64,000 nucleotides of DNA from CAWDNM01 sp964521195 (GTDB lineage Bacteria > Actinomycetota > Coriobacteriia > Anaerosomatales > JAAXUF01): assembly GCA_964521195.1 (NCBI GenBank), contig CAZFRE010000001.1, positions 599,359 through 663,358 on the forward strand, written 5' to 3'. Of this stretch, positions 16,189 to 24,943 are shown piece after piece. Every line of letters starts with the position of its first letter. The stretch's first letter is position 1. Made by a program: the position numbers and the translations under genes. A model generated the notes under the pieces. That model ran no database searches and was not told the DNA's origin. It saw only the letters and a list, made by a program, of their open reading frames with translations.

Positions 16189-16197
16189 GGCGGTAGC

Positions 16198-16743
16198 GTG
16201 GCTGCGGAACCTACACACAATCTTGCCGAGACAGCCGAGGAGATCCTCGCTCGACGTGCGGACTCGCTCGCGCTCGAGACGCTTGACGAGGAGGTCTCCG
16301 ACCAGCTCTCGCTGCTGCTCTTCCGGATCGGCGAGGAGTGGTACGCCGTCCGGGTCAGCGACGTTCGCGAGATCTTCCAGGAGTACGAGATCACGCAGAT
16401 CCCCTGCGTTCCGAATTACATCCTCGGCGTGGTGAACGTGCGCGGCGAGATCCTCTCGGTGACGGACTCGGCGACGATCATGGGCATCGGGTCGGTCGCC
16501 ACAGTCGATGGGGTCGCGCCACCCGCGATTGTCGTGTCAAACGACGAGGTCGTCACGGCGCTCGTCGTCGACGAGATCGGCGACATCGCGGAGGTTCCCA
16601 ACGGAGCGGTCGAGCCGCCCATCAGCATCATCGACCGCTCGCAGGCGGAGTTCGTGGCGGGTTCTGTGTACATCGATGGGTCCATGGTGGGCCTCATCGC
16701 CATCGATAGGATGTTGGCGCCGGTCGTCGTCGGCCGGCACTAG
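16198..16743 (+). CDS. cheW: CheW-like coupling protein 2
   Basis: 181 residues, start GTG with GAGG ahead and only nine bases after the first cheW. Residues 35-175 are the CheW domain (LFRIGEEWYAVRVSDVREIFQEY, YILGVVNVRGEILSV, VVTALVVDEIGDIAEVP). The N-terminal 35 residues are an acidic helix absent from simple CheW. The two CheW proteins are clearly divergent from each other, so they are not a recent duplication. Paired CheW genes are a mark of type IV pilus-type and other alternative chemosensory systems. Confidence 0.92.
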   Translation: MAAEPTHNLAETAEEILARRADSLALETLDEEVSDQLSLLLFRIGEEWYAVRVSDVREIFQEYEITQIPCVPNYILGVVNVRGEILSVTDSATIMGIGSVATVDGVAPPAIVVSNDEVVTALVVDEIGDIAEVPNGAVEPPISIIDRSQAEFVAGSVYIDGSMVGLIAIDRMLAPVVVGRH

Positions 16744-16761
16744 AAGACAGGGGCTCGGGGC

Positions 16762-17982
16762 ATGAAGCTGTGGAGACAGATCAACGGCAAGCTGTTGAAC
16801 AGGTTCACCTTCTTCACGATATCGATGCAGATCATCTTCCTGATCTGCCAGTTCGCCATCATCCTTCTCCTGTTCTCAGCGGACCTCGATGAGGCGCGCG
16901 TCAGGACGGGGATCGGCATCATCTTCGCGGTGTCGTTCGTCCTCGCCGCCCTATGGGCAGCGGGCAACTACTGGCTGACGAGGCGCTCGCTCACGCCGCT
17001 CACCAACGTGGTCGATTCCGTCCGTGCCGCGTGCCAGGGCGAGATCGGCCACAAGGTCGAGGTGAACACGCAAGACGAGATCGGCGATCTCGCCTCGTCG
17101 TACAACCAGATGGTCGACCTGATCGTCTACCTCATCCGGCAGACACAGGAGTCCTCCGACCGGCTCGCCTCTTCGTCCAACGACATCCTCTCGGCGACCG
17201 AGCAGCAAGCGTCAGGCGCCGCCGAGCAGGCCGCGTCGATCAGCGAGACGACCGCCACGATGGAAGAGCTCGCGAGCACGTATCGGCAGATCGCCGAGAA
17301 CGCCGACCAGGTCGTCACCATGGCAGAGGCGTCGCTCGGGTCGGCCGAGTCTGGCCAGCAGGCGGTCGCCAACACCCTGCAGTCGATGGAGCAGATCAAG
17401 TCGCGCACGCAACAGAGCGCGAACAAGATCCTCGCGCTGGGTGAGCGCAGCCAGCAGATCGGGCAGGTCCTCACGATCATCAACTCGATCGCCGACCAGA
17501 CCAAGATCCTCGCGCTCAACGCCGCGATCGAGGCCGCGCGCGCAGGCGAGGCGGGCAAGGGCTTCTCGGTCGTCGCCATCGAGATCCGCAAGCTCGCTGA
17601 GTCGGTCGTCGACTCCACGAGCGAGATCGGCAGCATCATGACCGAGATCCAGAGCTCGGCGAATGACCTCGTCATCTCCACCGAGCAGGAACTCAAGCAG
17701 GTCCAGGCCGGCGTCGATCTCGCCCACACCACGGGCGAGAGCCTCGATCGCATCCTCGACCTCGTCGAACAGACCACTGTCGCTGCCAAGGAGATCTCGG
17801 CAGCGACACAGCAGCAGAAGAGCGCCACGGACCAGGTCGTCAAGGCGATGCGCGAGGTTGCCGCGGTCGCGCAGCAGACGGCCGCCGGCTCCAGGCAGGT
17901 TGCCTCATCGGCCGAACTGCTCTCCGGCATGGCGCGTGAGTCAAGCCAGGTCGGCTCGGCCTTCCAGATCGTTGACCGCTAA
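16762..17982 (+). CDS. Methyl-accepting chemotaxis protein without external sensor domain
   Basis: 406 residues. Two membrane helices at about 15-39 and 48-70 are joined by only about ten residues, so there is no periplasmic or extracellular ligand-binding domain. A HAMP domain (about 70-125; LTPLTNVVDSVRAACQGEIGHKV) and a long MCP signalling coiled coil follow, with the tip hairpin around ILALNAAIEAARAGEAGKGF. Sensor-less receptors of this kind detect membrane or intracellular states or are driven by partner proteins, as proposed for type IV pilus systems; the signal here is unknown. Many Gln/Glu positions in the coiled coil could serve as CheR/CheB methylation sites. Confidence 0.94.
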   Translation: MKLWRQINGKLLNRFTFFTISMQIIFLICQFAIILLLFSADLDEARVRTGIGIIFAVSFVLAALWAAGNYWLTRRSLTPLTNVVDSVRAACQGEIGHKVEVNTQDEIGDLASSYNQMVDLIVYLIRQTQESSDRLASSSNDILSATEQQASGAAEQAASISETTATMEELASTYRQIAENADQVVTMAEASLGSAESGQQAVANTLQSMEQIKSRTQQSANKILALGERSQQIGQVLTIINSIADQTKILALNAAIEAARAGEAGKGFSVVAIEIRKLAESVVDSTSEIGSIMTEIQSSANDLVISTEQELKQVQAGVDLAHTTGESLDRILDLVEQTTVAAKEISAATQQQKSATDQVVKAMREVAAVAQQTAAGSRQVASSAELLSGMARESSQVGSAFQIVDR

Positions 17983-18015
17983 CAGCGCTCGGCCTAGACG
18001 CGAGGGGACCGGCTC

Positions 18016-20433
18016 ATGGTCGAGTTCGATAGAAGTGCATTCATAGGGAAGTTCCAGGAAGAGGCGCAGGATCTTCTGCAGCGTCTGAATGAGGGCGTCA
18101 TCACGCTCGAGGGCGACCCGGAGAACCGCGAGCTCATCGACCAGATGATGCGCGACGCTCACACGATCAAGGGCAGCTCGCGCATGGTCGGCCTGATCGA
18201 GATCTCCGATGTCGCGCACTGGCTCGAGAACATCATGGTGCGGGTGCGCGATAAGGAGATGGCGTACACGCCGGACATGAGTGACTCGTTCTTCGAGGCG
18301 CTCGACGCCATCGTCTACCTCACTGACAACGCCGGAGTGAACGTCGACAACGCGATCGATCTGGAGGCGCTCAAGAAGCGTCTCGCCGATATCGCCGCTA
18401 CGGGGACCACGGCTGAGGAGGCGCCCGCCGAGCCGGTTGCCGCCGAGGAGCCCAAGCCCAAGAAGCGCACGAAGAAGCCTGCCGAGGCCGCAGCCGAACC
18501 ACCCGCGCCAGCCGAGACGGTCGAGCCGGAGGTGGGAGAGAGCGCGGGGACAGAGGCACCAGAGGCACAGGGCGACGAGGACGAGCACGAGGACGACGAG
18601 CACGAGGACGTTCAGGACGAGGACGACGAGCCCGTCGCGGGCGGCTCGGGGCAGCCCAAGCGCGTGCAGCGCGAGGGCGAGCTGAAGTCCAAGGTCCAGG
18701 CCACGATCCGCATTCGGACGAGCCAGGTCGACAACCTGCTCAACCTCATCAGCGAAGTCGTCATCTCGCAGATCAAGTCCGAGCAACGCGTGACCGACAT
18801 CCGCCTGACGCATGGCAAGATCAACGAGACATGGCAGGCATGGTCTCGGATAAAGTCGACGTTCCAGGCCATGGCTCGCGAAGAGCTCATGGATGCCATC
18901 GGTGACGACATCAACCTCGTCGATTCGCTCATGTCGGATAGTCGCCGTGAGTTGACGGAGTACATCAAGGACTACTCGGAAGATGTCTCGCGCACGTCGG
19001 TCGTGATCAACGACCTGCAGGAGCAGGGCATGCGTCTGCGCATGCTTCCCGCGAACACCATCTTCCAGGCGTTTCCACGCGCGGTACGCGATCTCGCCAA
19101 GCAGTTCCGCAAGGACATCGAGCTCGTGATCGAGGGCGGCGACACCGAACTCGACAAGAAGGTGCTCGAAGAGATAAACGACCCGCTCGTCCACATCATG
19201 CGAAACGCGGTCGATCACGGCATCGAGGATCCCGAGACCCGCAAGGCGCTCGGCAAGCCCCCGCACGGCACCGTACACCTCGGAGCGCGCCAGGAGGGCG
19301 ACCGTATCCTCATCGAGATCAGCGACGATGGCGCGGGCATCGATCCCGAGAAGGTGCGCCAGAGCGCGATCCGGAAGGGCTACATCACCGAGGCCGAGGC
19401 CAAGTCGATCTCCGACCGCGAGGCGCAGTACATGATCTTCGAGGCGGGCTTCTCAACCGCTGCGATCATCACGGAGATATCGGGGCGCGGCGTCGGCATG
19501 GACGTGGTGCGCGAGTTCGTCGTGGAGAAGCTCAAGGGATCGCTCGATCTCGATTCGACGCCCGGCAAGGGCACGAAGTTCAAGCTCACCATCCCTCTCA
19601 CGCTCGCGATCATCCGCGCGCTGATGCTCAAGGTGGGCGGTCAGGTCTACGCCCTGCCGACCGGCTCGATCGAGGAGACCCTTCGCGTCGACCCGGGTGA
19701 GATCATCAAGGTGGAGGGGCGCGAGGTCATCCGCCGGCAGCGTCGCACCATACCGCTCGTGCGCCTCTCCGACATCCTCGGCGTTCCTGCGGCCGAGACG
19801 CAGGCCAAGAAGGTCCCGATCGCGACCATCGGCTACTCGGGCCACCGCATGGGCTTCATCGTCGATGCGTTCGTCGGCGAGCAGCAGATCGTCATCAAGC
19901 CGCTCGGAAACCACCTGCGCAAGATCGACAACGTCGCCGGCGTGACGATCCTCGGCGCCGGTGAGGTCGTCCCGATCCTCAACGTCCCGGACCTCATGGC
20001 CAACGCCCGCACACGGTCGGGTCAACGTGTGGGCTTGCAGACCGCGCGTGCCGAGCGACAGGGTCCGCGAACCATCCTCATCTGCGAGGACTCGTTCACG
20101 ACCCGAGAGCTGGAGCGTTCCATCTTCGAAGCCGCAGGCTACGAAGTCGAGACGGCCGTCGACGGCGCACAGGGACTCGGCAAGCTCAAGGACGGCCTTG
20201 GGCCCGACGCCATCGTCACCGACGTGCAGATGCCGAACATGACCGGTTTCGAGCTGACCAAGGCGGTCAAGTCCGACCCGGCTCTCAAGGACATTCCGGT
20301 CATCATCGTCACCTCGCTCGAACGCGAGGAAGAGAAGGCTGAGGGCATCGACGCCGGTGCCGACGCCTACATCACGAAGTCGGTGTTCAACCAGGACACA
20401 CTGCTCGACACGGTCGAGCGGCTCATCCGCTAA
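18016..20433 (+). CDS. cheA: Hybrid chemotaxis histidine kinase CheA with C-terminal receiver
   Basis: 805 residues; GAGGGGA before the ATG. Order: Hpt domain (5-110) with phosphorylated H49 in DAHTIKG; highly acidic Glu/Ala/Pro linker (135-220); dimerisation helices (225-320); HATPase domain with N-box N397-H401, G1 box DDGAGID (437-443) and G2 box GRGVGMD; CheW-like regulatory domain (about 535-665); receiver domain (680-805) with D736 in VTDVQMP. No CheY-binding P2 domain is evident. The fused receiver resembles FrzE, PixL and ChpA-type kinases and can act as phosphate sink or internal regulator. Together with the flanking genes it forms a full pathway: receptor, two couplers, kinase, receiver, methyltransferase and methylesterase. 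Confidence 0.95.
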   Translation: MVEFDRSAFIGKFQEEAQDLLQRLNEGVITLEGDPENRELIDQMMRDAHTIKGSSRMVGLIEISDVAHWLENIMVRVRDKEMAYTPDMSDSFFEALDAIVYLTDNAGVNVDNAIDLEALKKRLADIAATGTTAEEAPAEPVAAEEPKPKKRTKKPAEAAAEPPAPAETVEPEVGESAGTEAPEAQGDEDEHEDDEHEDVQDEDDEPVAGGSGQPKRVQREGELKSKVQATIRIRTSQVDNLLNLISEVVISQIKSEQRVTDIRLTHGKINETWQAWSRIKSTFQAMAREELMDAIGDDINLVDSLMSDSRRELTEYIKDYSEDVSRTSVVINDLQEQGMRLRMLPANTIFQAFPRAVRDLAKQFRKDIELVIEGGDTELDKKVLEEINDPLVHIMRNAVDHGIEDPETRKALGKPPHGTVHLGARQEGDRILIEISDDGAGIDPEKVRQSAIRKGYITEAEAKSISDREAQYMIFEAGFSTAAIITEISGRGVGMDVVREFVVEKLKGSLDLDSTPGKGTKFKLTIPLTLAIIRALMLKVGGQVYALPTGSIEETLRVDPGEIIKVEGREVIRRQRRTIPLVRLSDILGVPAAETQAKKVPIATIGYSGHRMGFIVDAFVGEQQIVIKPLGNHLRKIDNVAGVTILGAGEVVPILNVPDLMANARTRSGQRVGLQTARAERQGPRTILICEDSFTTRELERSIFEAAGYEVETAVDGAQGLGKLKDGLGPDAIVTDVQMPNMTGFELTKAVKSDPALKDIPVIIVTSLEREEEKAEGIDAGADAYITKSVFNQDTLLDTVERLIR

Positions 20434-20448
20434 CTCGAAGCGAGGAAC

Positions 20449-21495
20449 ATGGCCGGCTTCAAGAAGCATGTGCGCGTGCTGATCGCCGACGACTCGCTCG
20501 TCGCACGAGAGATGCTCGCGACGATCCTGTCGTCCGACCCGGAGATCGAGGTCGTAGGTCAGGCAGCCGACGGTGAGGAAGCCGTTGCGATGGTGGCGCG
20601 TCTGCGGCCCGATCTCGTGACCATGGACATCCACATGCCGCGGCTCGACGGCTTGCGCGCGACCGAGAAGATCATGGCCTACACGCCGACGCCGATCCTG
20701 GTGGTCTCCTCCTCGGTGCGCGGCGAGGGCGTCGGCAGCGCGTTCGATGCGTTGGGTCTGGGCGCGCTCGAGGTCATCAAGAAGCCCGAGCCGCGCGACT
20801 GGGCGGATCTCGACAAGATCGGGCGTGAGGTCATCCGCAAGGTCAAGGTGCTCGCCAACGTCCGGGTCATCACCCACATCCGCGGGCGGCGCGAGCAGCG
20901 CGAGGCGCACAGCGCGCGCGTCCACGGCGTCCCCGGCGGACGGAGCATCGTCGCGATCGGCTCCTCCACGGGTGGCCCATCGGCGCTGCTCGCTGTTCTC
21001 GGCAGGCTCCCCAAGGATCTCAAGGTGCCCGTCGTCGTGGCGCAGCACATCGCCGATGGATTCGTGCCCGGACTCGTGAGCTGGCTCAACGCCGGCTGTG
21101 CGATCGATGTCGTGCTGGGCGAGGAGGGGGTGCGTCCCGATCCCGGCATCGCATACTTCGCTCCCACCGGCGCCAATATGGTCGTCGACAAGGGCATCAT
21201 CCGGCTCCAGGCGCCGGGGGCGGGGCAGCTCTACGTGCCGAGCGCCGACACGCTCTTCGATTCCGTTGCGCGCAGCTTCGGGAAGCGGACCGTGGGCGTT
21301 CTGCTGACCGGCATGGGTGCCGACGGTGCGGCCGGGCTGAAGCATCTTCACGATCTTGGCGCGGCGACCATCGCTCAGGATGAGGCGACCTGCACGGTGT
21401 TCGGCATGCCGAAGGCGGCGATCGACCTGGGCGCGGCGGAGCGCACGCTCGGCGTCAACGACATCGCCGCGGCGATCGTCGAGGCAGTCGGCTAG
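20449..21495 (+). CDS. cheB: Protein-glutamate methylesterase CheB
   Basis: 348 residues; receiver domain about 5-125 with phosphoacceptor D60 (TMDIHMP), linker, then the CheB esterase domain from about 160. The catalytic serine is S173 in GSSTGG, the histidine lies in VVVAQHIADGF and the aspartate in LLTGMGADGA. CheB removes methyl groups placed by CheR and deamidates Gln to Glu on receptors, with activity raised by phosphorylation from CheA. It is the last gene of the cluster, 15 bases after cheA; the following murI gene has its own spacing and function. Confidence 0.96.
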   Translation: MAGFKKHVRVLIADDSLVAREMLATILSSDPEIEVVGQAADGEEAVAMVARLRPDLVTMDIHMPRLDGLRATEKIMAYTPTPILVVSSSVRGEGVGSAFDALGLGALEVIKKPEPRDWADLDKIGREVIRKVKVLANVRVITHIRGRREQREAHSARVHGVPGGRSIVAIGSSTGGPSALLAVLGRLPKDLKVPVVVAQHIADGFVPGLVSWLNAGCAIDVVLGEEGVRPDPGIAYFAPTGANMVVDKGIIRLQAPGAGQLYVPSADTLFDSVARSFGKRTVGVLLTGMGADGAAGLKHLHDLGAATIAQDEATCTVFGMPKAAIDLGAAERTLGVNDIAAAIVEAVG

Positions 21496-21564
21496 CAGGG
21501 GGCGCGTCTGGGCAGTCGGCCCGCTACCGTCGGGCTGACGGGGTCGAATGGCTATACTCAAGGC

Positions 21565-22488
21565 ATGAACCGAATGCCGATAGGTGTCTTCGACTCAGGG
21601 CTCGGCGGGCTCACCGTCGCGCGAGAGATCGCGACCGCTCTGCCTGTCGAGTCGATTCTCTACTTGGGTGACACTGCCCGCTGCCCATACGGACCCCGCG
21701 ACCTCGACGAGGTGCGCCGGTTCGTGCTCGAGATCGGCTCGTGGCTTGAGCGCCGTCCGGTCAAGCTGATCGTCATCGCCTGCAACACGGCGACGGCAGC
21801 AGGTCTCACGCTCGCGCAGGAGACGTTCTCGGTCCCGGTCATCGGCGTCGTCGAGCCTGGCGCGAGGGCGGCTGTCATGGCGACCCGGAACCGCCGTGTC
21901 GGCGTCATCGGCACTGTGGGGACCATCGACTCCGGCGCGTACAGCACCGCGGTTCGCGGGCTGGATGCCGGGGTGACGGTCTTCTCGGCATCGACACCGC
22001 GCTTCGTCGACATCGTGGAGGAGGGGCTGCGCTTGGACGCCGGGCCGGTCGAGGGTCTGCTCGCAGACTCCGCCGATGTCTTCGTGCGCCCGTCGTTTCA
22101 CGAGATCGCGCGCGACTATCTCGACCCGCTCAAGCGGTCGGGTATCGACACGCTCGTGCTCGGATGCACGCACTACCCGCTGCTCTCGGCTGCGATCCAG
22201 CAGGTCGTGGGGGCTCGCGTGCGGCTGATCTCATCCGCCGAGGAGACCGCAGCCGAGGTTGCGGCAACGCTTGCGCGCAGGGGGCACCTTGCCGAGCCGG
22301 GCGCCAGCCCGCGCTACGAGTTCGTGACGACCGGTGATGCCGCGGAGTTCGCGCGTCTGGGCTCGCGCGTGTTCGGGCGAGCGCTTGACGACGTCTCGCG
22401 CATCGAGCTCGCTGAGCTGGGCGCGGCGGGTGCTGGTACGCTATCGTCGGCTGTGGAACCCGCGACCGAGGAGGCTACGTGCGCCTGA
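21565..22488 (+). CDS. murI: Glutamate racemase
   Basis: 307 residues, slightly longer than usual (about 265) because of a C-terminal extension after 270. The two catalytic cysteines are C73 in ACNTATAAG and C201 in LGCTHYPLL; the N-terminal IGVFDSGLGGLTV is typical. It makes D-glutamate for peptidoglycan. Two starts are possible: ATG 21565 or ATG 21574, the latter giving the classical MPIGVFDSG start; AAGG lies about ten bases before the second. A TATACT sequence (21553-21558) stands only seven bases before the first ATG. The gene overlaps the next one by ten bases, beginning a four-gene run murI-MBL-rph-rdgB. Confidence 0.95.
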   Translation: MNRMPIGVFDSGLGGLTVAREIATALPVESILYLGDTARCPYGPRDLDEVRRFVLEIGSWLERRPVKLIVIACNTATAAGLTLAQETFSVPVIGVVEPGARAAVMATRNRRVGVIGTVGTIDSGAYSTAVRGLDAGVTVFSASTPRFVDIVEEGLRLDAGPVEGLLADSADVFVRPSFHEIARDYLDPLKRSGIDTLVLGCTHYPLLSAAIQQVVGARVRLISSAEETAAEVAATLARRGHLAEPGASPRYEFVTTGDAAEFARLGSRVFGRALDDVSRIELAELGAAGAGTLSSAVEPATEEATCA

Positions 22489-23249
22489 CGGTGCTCGGAT
22501 CATCTGCCAGTTGCGCCGGCGCCGGACAGGCGTGTGCCGGCCACTTCCTCGAAGCTGCCGGCGCCAGAGTCCTTTTCGACTGCGGCAACGGCGTACTCTC
22601 GAATCTCGGGTGTTTCCAGGACCCCACCGCGCTTGATGCGGTCTTCATCACGCACAACCATCCCGATCACTATGCCGACATCTACTGCCTGCAGTCGATG
22701 CTGCGCTACGCGCCCCAAGGCCAGAAGGCTCCGATTCCGCTCTACGTGGCGGGCGATCTGTTCTCGACCATGCGGCTGCTGTTGTCTGAGCGCGGCGCGC
22801 ACGAGTTCGCCGAGGCGTTCGTGCCGGTGCGACTCGTCGACGGCGAGGTCATCGAGATCGGCGACCTGCGTGTGACGCCGTATGCGGTCGTGCACACGGA
22901 TCCCACCTTCGCCCTGCGCGCCGACGTGGACGGTACGAGCCTGTGCTACACCTCGGACACCTCGCCCGGACCGCACGCGCTGCGGGCCGCGAAGGGAGTC
23001 GACCTGCTCCTCGCCGAGGCCACGCTGCCTGAGGAGTTCGCGGGCATGGCGCCGCACATGACCGCCGTCGAGGCGGGTCGCCTCGCCAAGGAGGCGGGGG
23101 CACGCGCCCTCGCGCTCACGCACATCTGGCCGACGAACGACCGTGAGCTCATGGCGCGCCTCGCCACAGCGGAGTTCGGCGCCCAAGTGGTCGTTGCCCA
23201 GGAGCTCGACGTGTTCGACATCACACCCGTCAACGGAAGGGACGACTGA
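22479..23249 (+). CDS. MBL-fold metallohydrolase (RNase Z-like)
   Basis: 256 residues, start GTG with GAGGAGG in the end of murI, ten-base overlap. The metallo-beta-lactamase motif reads HNHPDHYAD, with the later metal-binding parts VVHTDPTFALRADVDG, CYTSDTSPG, LLAEATLP and LTHIWP. The arrangement is like the RNase Z/ElaC-related phosphodiesterases (two-metal hydrolases), with a start LGSSASCAGAGQACAGHFLE typical of a subgroup next to rph in actinobacteria. A tRNA 3' processing role is possible but unproven, because the long exosite arm of RNase Z is not evident. It sits directly before RNase PH, which supports RNA-related work. Confidence 0.88.
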   Translation: MRLTVLGSSASCAGAGQACAGHFLEAAGARVLFDCGNGVLSNLGCFQDPTALDAVFITHNHPDHYADIYCLQSMLRYAPQGQKAPIPLYVAGDLFSTMRLLLSERGAHEFAEAFVPVRLVDGEVIEIGDLRVTPYAVVHTDPTFALRADVDGTSLCYTSDTSPGPHALRAAKGVDLLLAEATLPEEFAGMAPHMTAVEAGRLAKEAGARALALTHIWPTNDRELMARLATAEFGAQVVVAQELDVFDITPVNGRDD

Positions 23250-23996
23250 ATGCCCGCACGTTCCGGCGGCCGCGCGGCCGACGCTCTGCGTCCGGTCCGC
23301 GTCACGCGCCGCTATCTCAAGCATGCCATGGGAAGCTGCATCTTCGAGCTTGGTGACACGCGCGTCTTGTGCGCCGCCAACATCGACGAGGGCGTCTCGT
23401 CGTGGCGCCGCGGGAGCGGTCTTGGCTGGGTGACCGCCGAGTACGCGATGCTGCCCGCCGCCACGCACACACGCTCGCGGCGCGAGGTCTCCTCGGGTGG
23501 ACCGAAGGGCCGCACGCACGAGATCCAGCGGCTCATCGGCCGCTCGCTGCGCAGCGTCGTCGACATGGGCGGTCTGGGCGGCGAGGTGAGCGTGACGATC
23601 GACTGCGACGTGCTGCAGGCAGACGGTGGTACGCGTACCGCGTCGATCACGGGCGCGTGGATTGCGCTGCACGACGCGCTCTCGGTGTGGAAGGCCGCCG
23701 GCAAGATCGACTCGATCCCGCTGATCGAGCAACTCGCCGCCACAAGCGTCGGCATGGTCGACGGCGAGTTGCTGCTCGATCTCGAGTACACCGAGGACTC
23801 GATCGCCGAGGTCGACATGAACGTCGTCATGGACGGCAAGGGTCGTTTCATCGAGGTGCAGGGCACCGGCGAGCAGACGCCGTTCGACCGCGGTCGCCTC
23901 GATGCGATGCTCGATCTGGCCGCCGGCGGCATCACGCAGCTGCTCGAGATCCAGCGCAGAGTCACCGAGGAGGACCTCGATGTCTTCGAGTCGTGA
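23250..23996 (+). CDS. rph: Ribonuclease PH
   Basis: 248 residues, normal length. Typical blocks: RPVRVTRRYLKHAMGSC, WVTAEYAMLPAATHTRSRRE, RTHEIQRLIGRSLR, IDCDVLQADGGTRTASITGA, LDLEYTEDSIAEVDMNVVM. The enzyme is a hexameric phosphorolytic exoribonuclease that trims tRNA 3' ends and some rRNA precursors. The ATG follows the stop of the preceding gene directly, and its own 3' end overlaps rdgB by 17 bases, so the genes are translationally linked, an order (rph-rdgB) common in actinobacteria. Confidence 0.96.
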   Translation: MPARSGGRAADALRPVRVTRRYLKHAMGSCIFELGDTRVLCAANIDEGVSSWRRGSGLGWVTAEYAMLPAATHTRSRREVSSGGPKGRTHEIQRLIGRSLRSVVDMGGLGGEVSVTIDCDVLQADGGTRTASITGAWIALHDALSVWKAAGKIDSIPLIEQLAATSVGMVDGELLLDLEYTEDSIAEVDMNVVMDGKGRFIEVQGTGEQTPFDRGRLDAMLDLAAGGITQLLEIQRRVTEEDLDVFES

Positions 23997-24630
23997 TGTG
24001 TTCGGCGACCCGCGGCCGGAGCCCGGCGACGTGGGCCAGCTGGTGGTGGTTGCGAGCGGAAACCACGGCAAGCTCATTGAGATCCGCTCCGCACTCGACT
24101 TCCCGGGCTGGCGGTTCGCGCCTGCGAGCGAGCTTGACTCCGAGTGGCCGAGTCCCGAGGAGGACGGCGAGACGTTCGAGGACAACGCGCGCATAAAGGC
24201 ACGGGCATCTCGGGAGCGGTTCGCCTTCGCCGCGCTGGCGGATGACTCGGGTCTCGAGGTCGACGCGCTCGACGGGGCACCCGGTGTCTTCAGCAGCCGT
24301 TTCGCCGGCCCCTGCGCCACCGACGCCGAGAACAACGCACGCCTCCTTCTCGCGCTCGCCGACGTTGCCGAGGCGCAGCGCACCGCCCGCTTCCGCTGCA
24401 CGATCGTGTTCATCGGCGAGGACGGCGTCGAGACCGTCGCGAACGGCACCTGCGAGGGCCGCATCGGATTCGAGCCGCGAGGGGAGGGCGGCTTCGGCTA
24501 CGACCCGCTCTTCCTGCCCGACGCCACACCCGGCCGCGCCATGGCCGAACTTTCCCTCGCCGAGAAGAACGCGATCAGCCACCGCGGGGCGGCCCTGCGC
24601 GATCTGCGCAGACAGCTCGCCGGCGAGTAG
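23980..24630 (+). CDS. rdgB: XTP/dITP diphosphatase (RdgB/HAM1 family)
   Basis: 216 residues from the ATG at 23980, which has GAGGAGG six bases upstream inside rph. The protein has about 15 extra residues before the standard start VVVASGNHGKLIEI (SGNxxKxxEI motif). ADDSGLEVDALDGAPGVFSSRFAG holds the substrate-binding and Mg-binding residues, and GFGYDPLF and SHRGAAL close the active site. The enzyme hydrolyses non-canonical purine nucleoside triphosphates (ITP, dITP, XTP) to monophosphates, keeping them out of DNA and RNA. Confidence 0.95.
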   Translation: MSSSRDVFGDPRPEPGDVGQLVVVASGNHGKLIEIRSALDFPGWRFAPASELDSEWPSPEEDGETFEDNARIKARASRERFAFAALADDSGLEVDALDGAPGVFSSRFAGPCATDAENNARLLLALADVAEAQRTARFRCTIVFIGEDGVETVANGTCEGRIGFEPRGEGGFGYDPLFLPDATPGRAMAELSLAEKNAISHRGAALRDLRRQLAGE

Positions 24631-24641
24631 CGCGGTCGCGG

Positions 24642-24670
24642 TTGCCCGCAGCAACACCCCTCGCTACACT
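24642..24670 (+). promoter_or_regulatory. Promoter of the tRNA-Pro/Gly pair
   Basis: TTGCCC (24642-24647), a 17-base spacer and TACACT (24665-24670), 48 bases before tRNA-Pro and after the rdgB stop. Confidence 0.55.
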
Positions 24671-24717
24671 GTCCCTTGCTCCCTGAGCCCCTCGGGGTTT
24701 GGCGGGTCACATCGTGT

Positions 24718-24794
24718 CGGGCCGTAGCGCAGCTTGGTAGCGCATCTGCTTTGGGAGCAGAGGGTCGCAGGTTCGAATCCTGTCAGCCCGACCA
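24718..24794 (+). tRNA. tRNA-Pro (anticodon TGG)
   Basis: 77 bases including encoded CCA. Anticodon loop TTTGGGA in the stem CTGC/GCAG gives anticodon TGG. T-loop TTCGAAT. The acceptor stem CGGGCCG/CAGCCCG has one C-A mismatch at the sixth pair. Confidence 0.93.
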
Positions 24795-24797
24795 TGT

Positions 24798-24873
24798 GCG
24801 GCCGTAGTTCAATTGGTAGAGCATCAGCCTTCCAAGCTGACTGTTGCGGGTTCGAGTCCCGTCGGCCGCTCCA
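24798..24873 (+). tRNA. tRNA-Gly (anticodon TCC)
   Basis: 76 bases including CCA, three bases after tRNA-Pro. Acceptor stem GCGGCCG/CGGCCGC is perfect. Anticodon loop CTTCCAA gives TCC. Confidence 0.95.
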
Positions 24874-24903
24874 TTGACAATCCACGTCGCCAGAAGGTAC
24901 CGT
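24874..24903 (+). promoter_or_regulatory. Possible promoter before tRNA-Arg
   Basis: A perfect -35 hexamer TTGACA (24874-24879) begins right after the CCA of tRNA-Gly, with TACCGT 18 bases further as a poor -10. It may drive the Arg-His pair. Confidence 0.4.
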
Positions 24904-24943
24904 ACCGCTTCGCGGCACATGCCTTGATGAAGCGACGTCTCAC

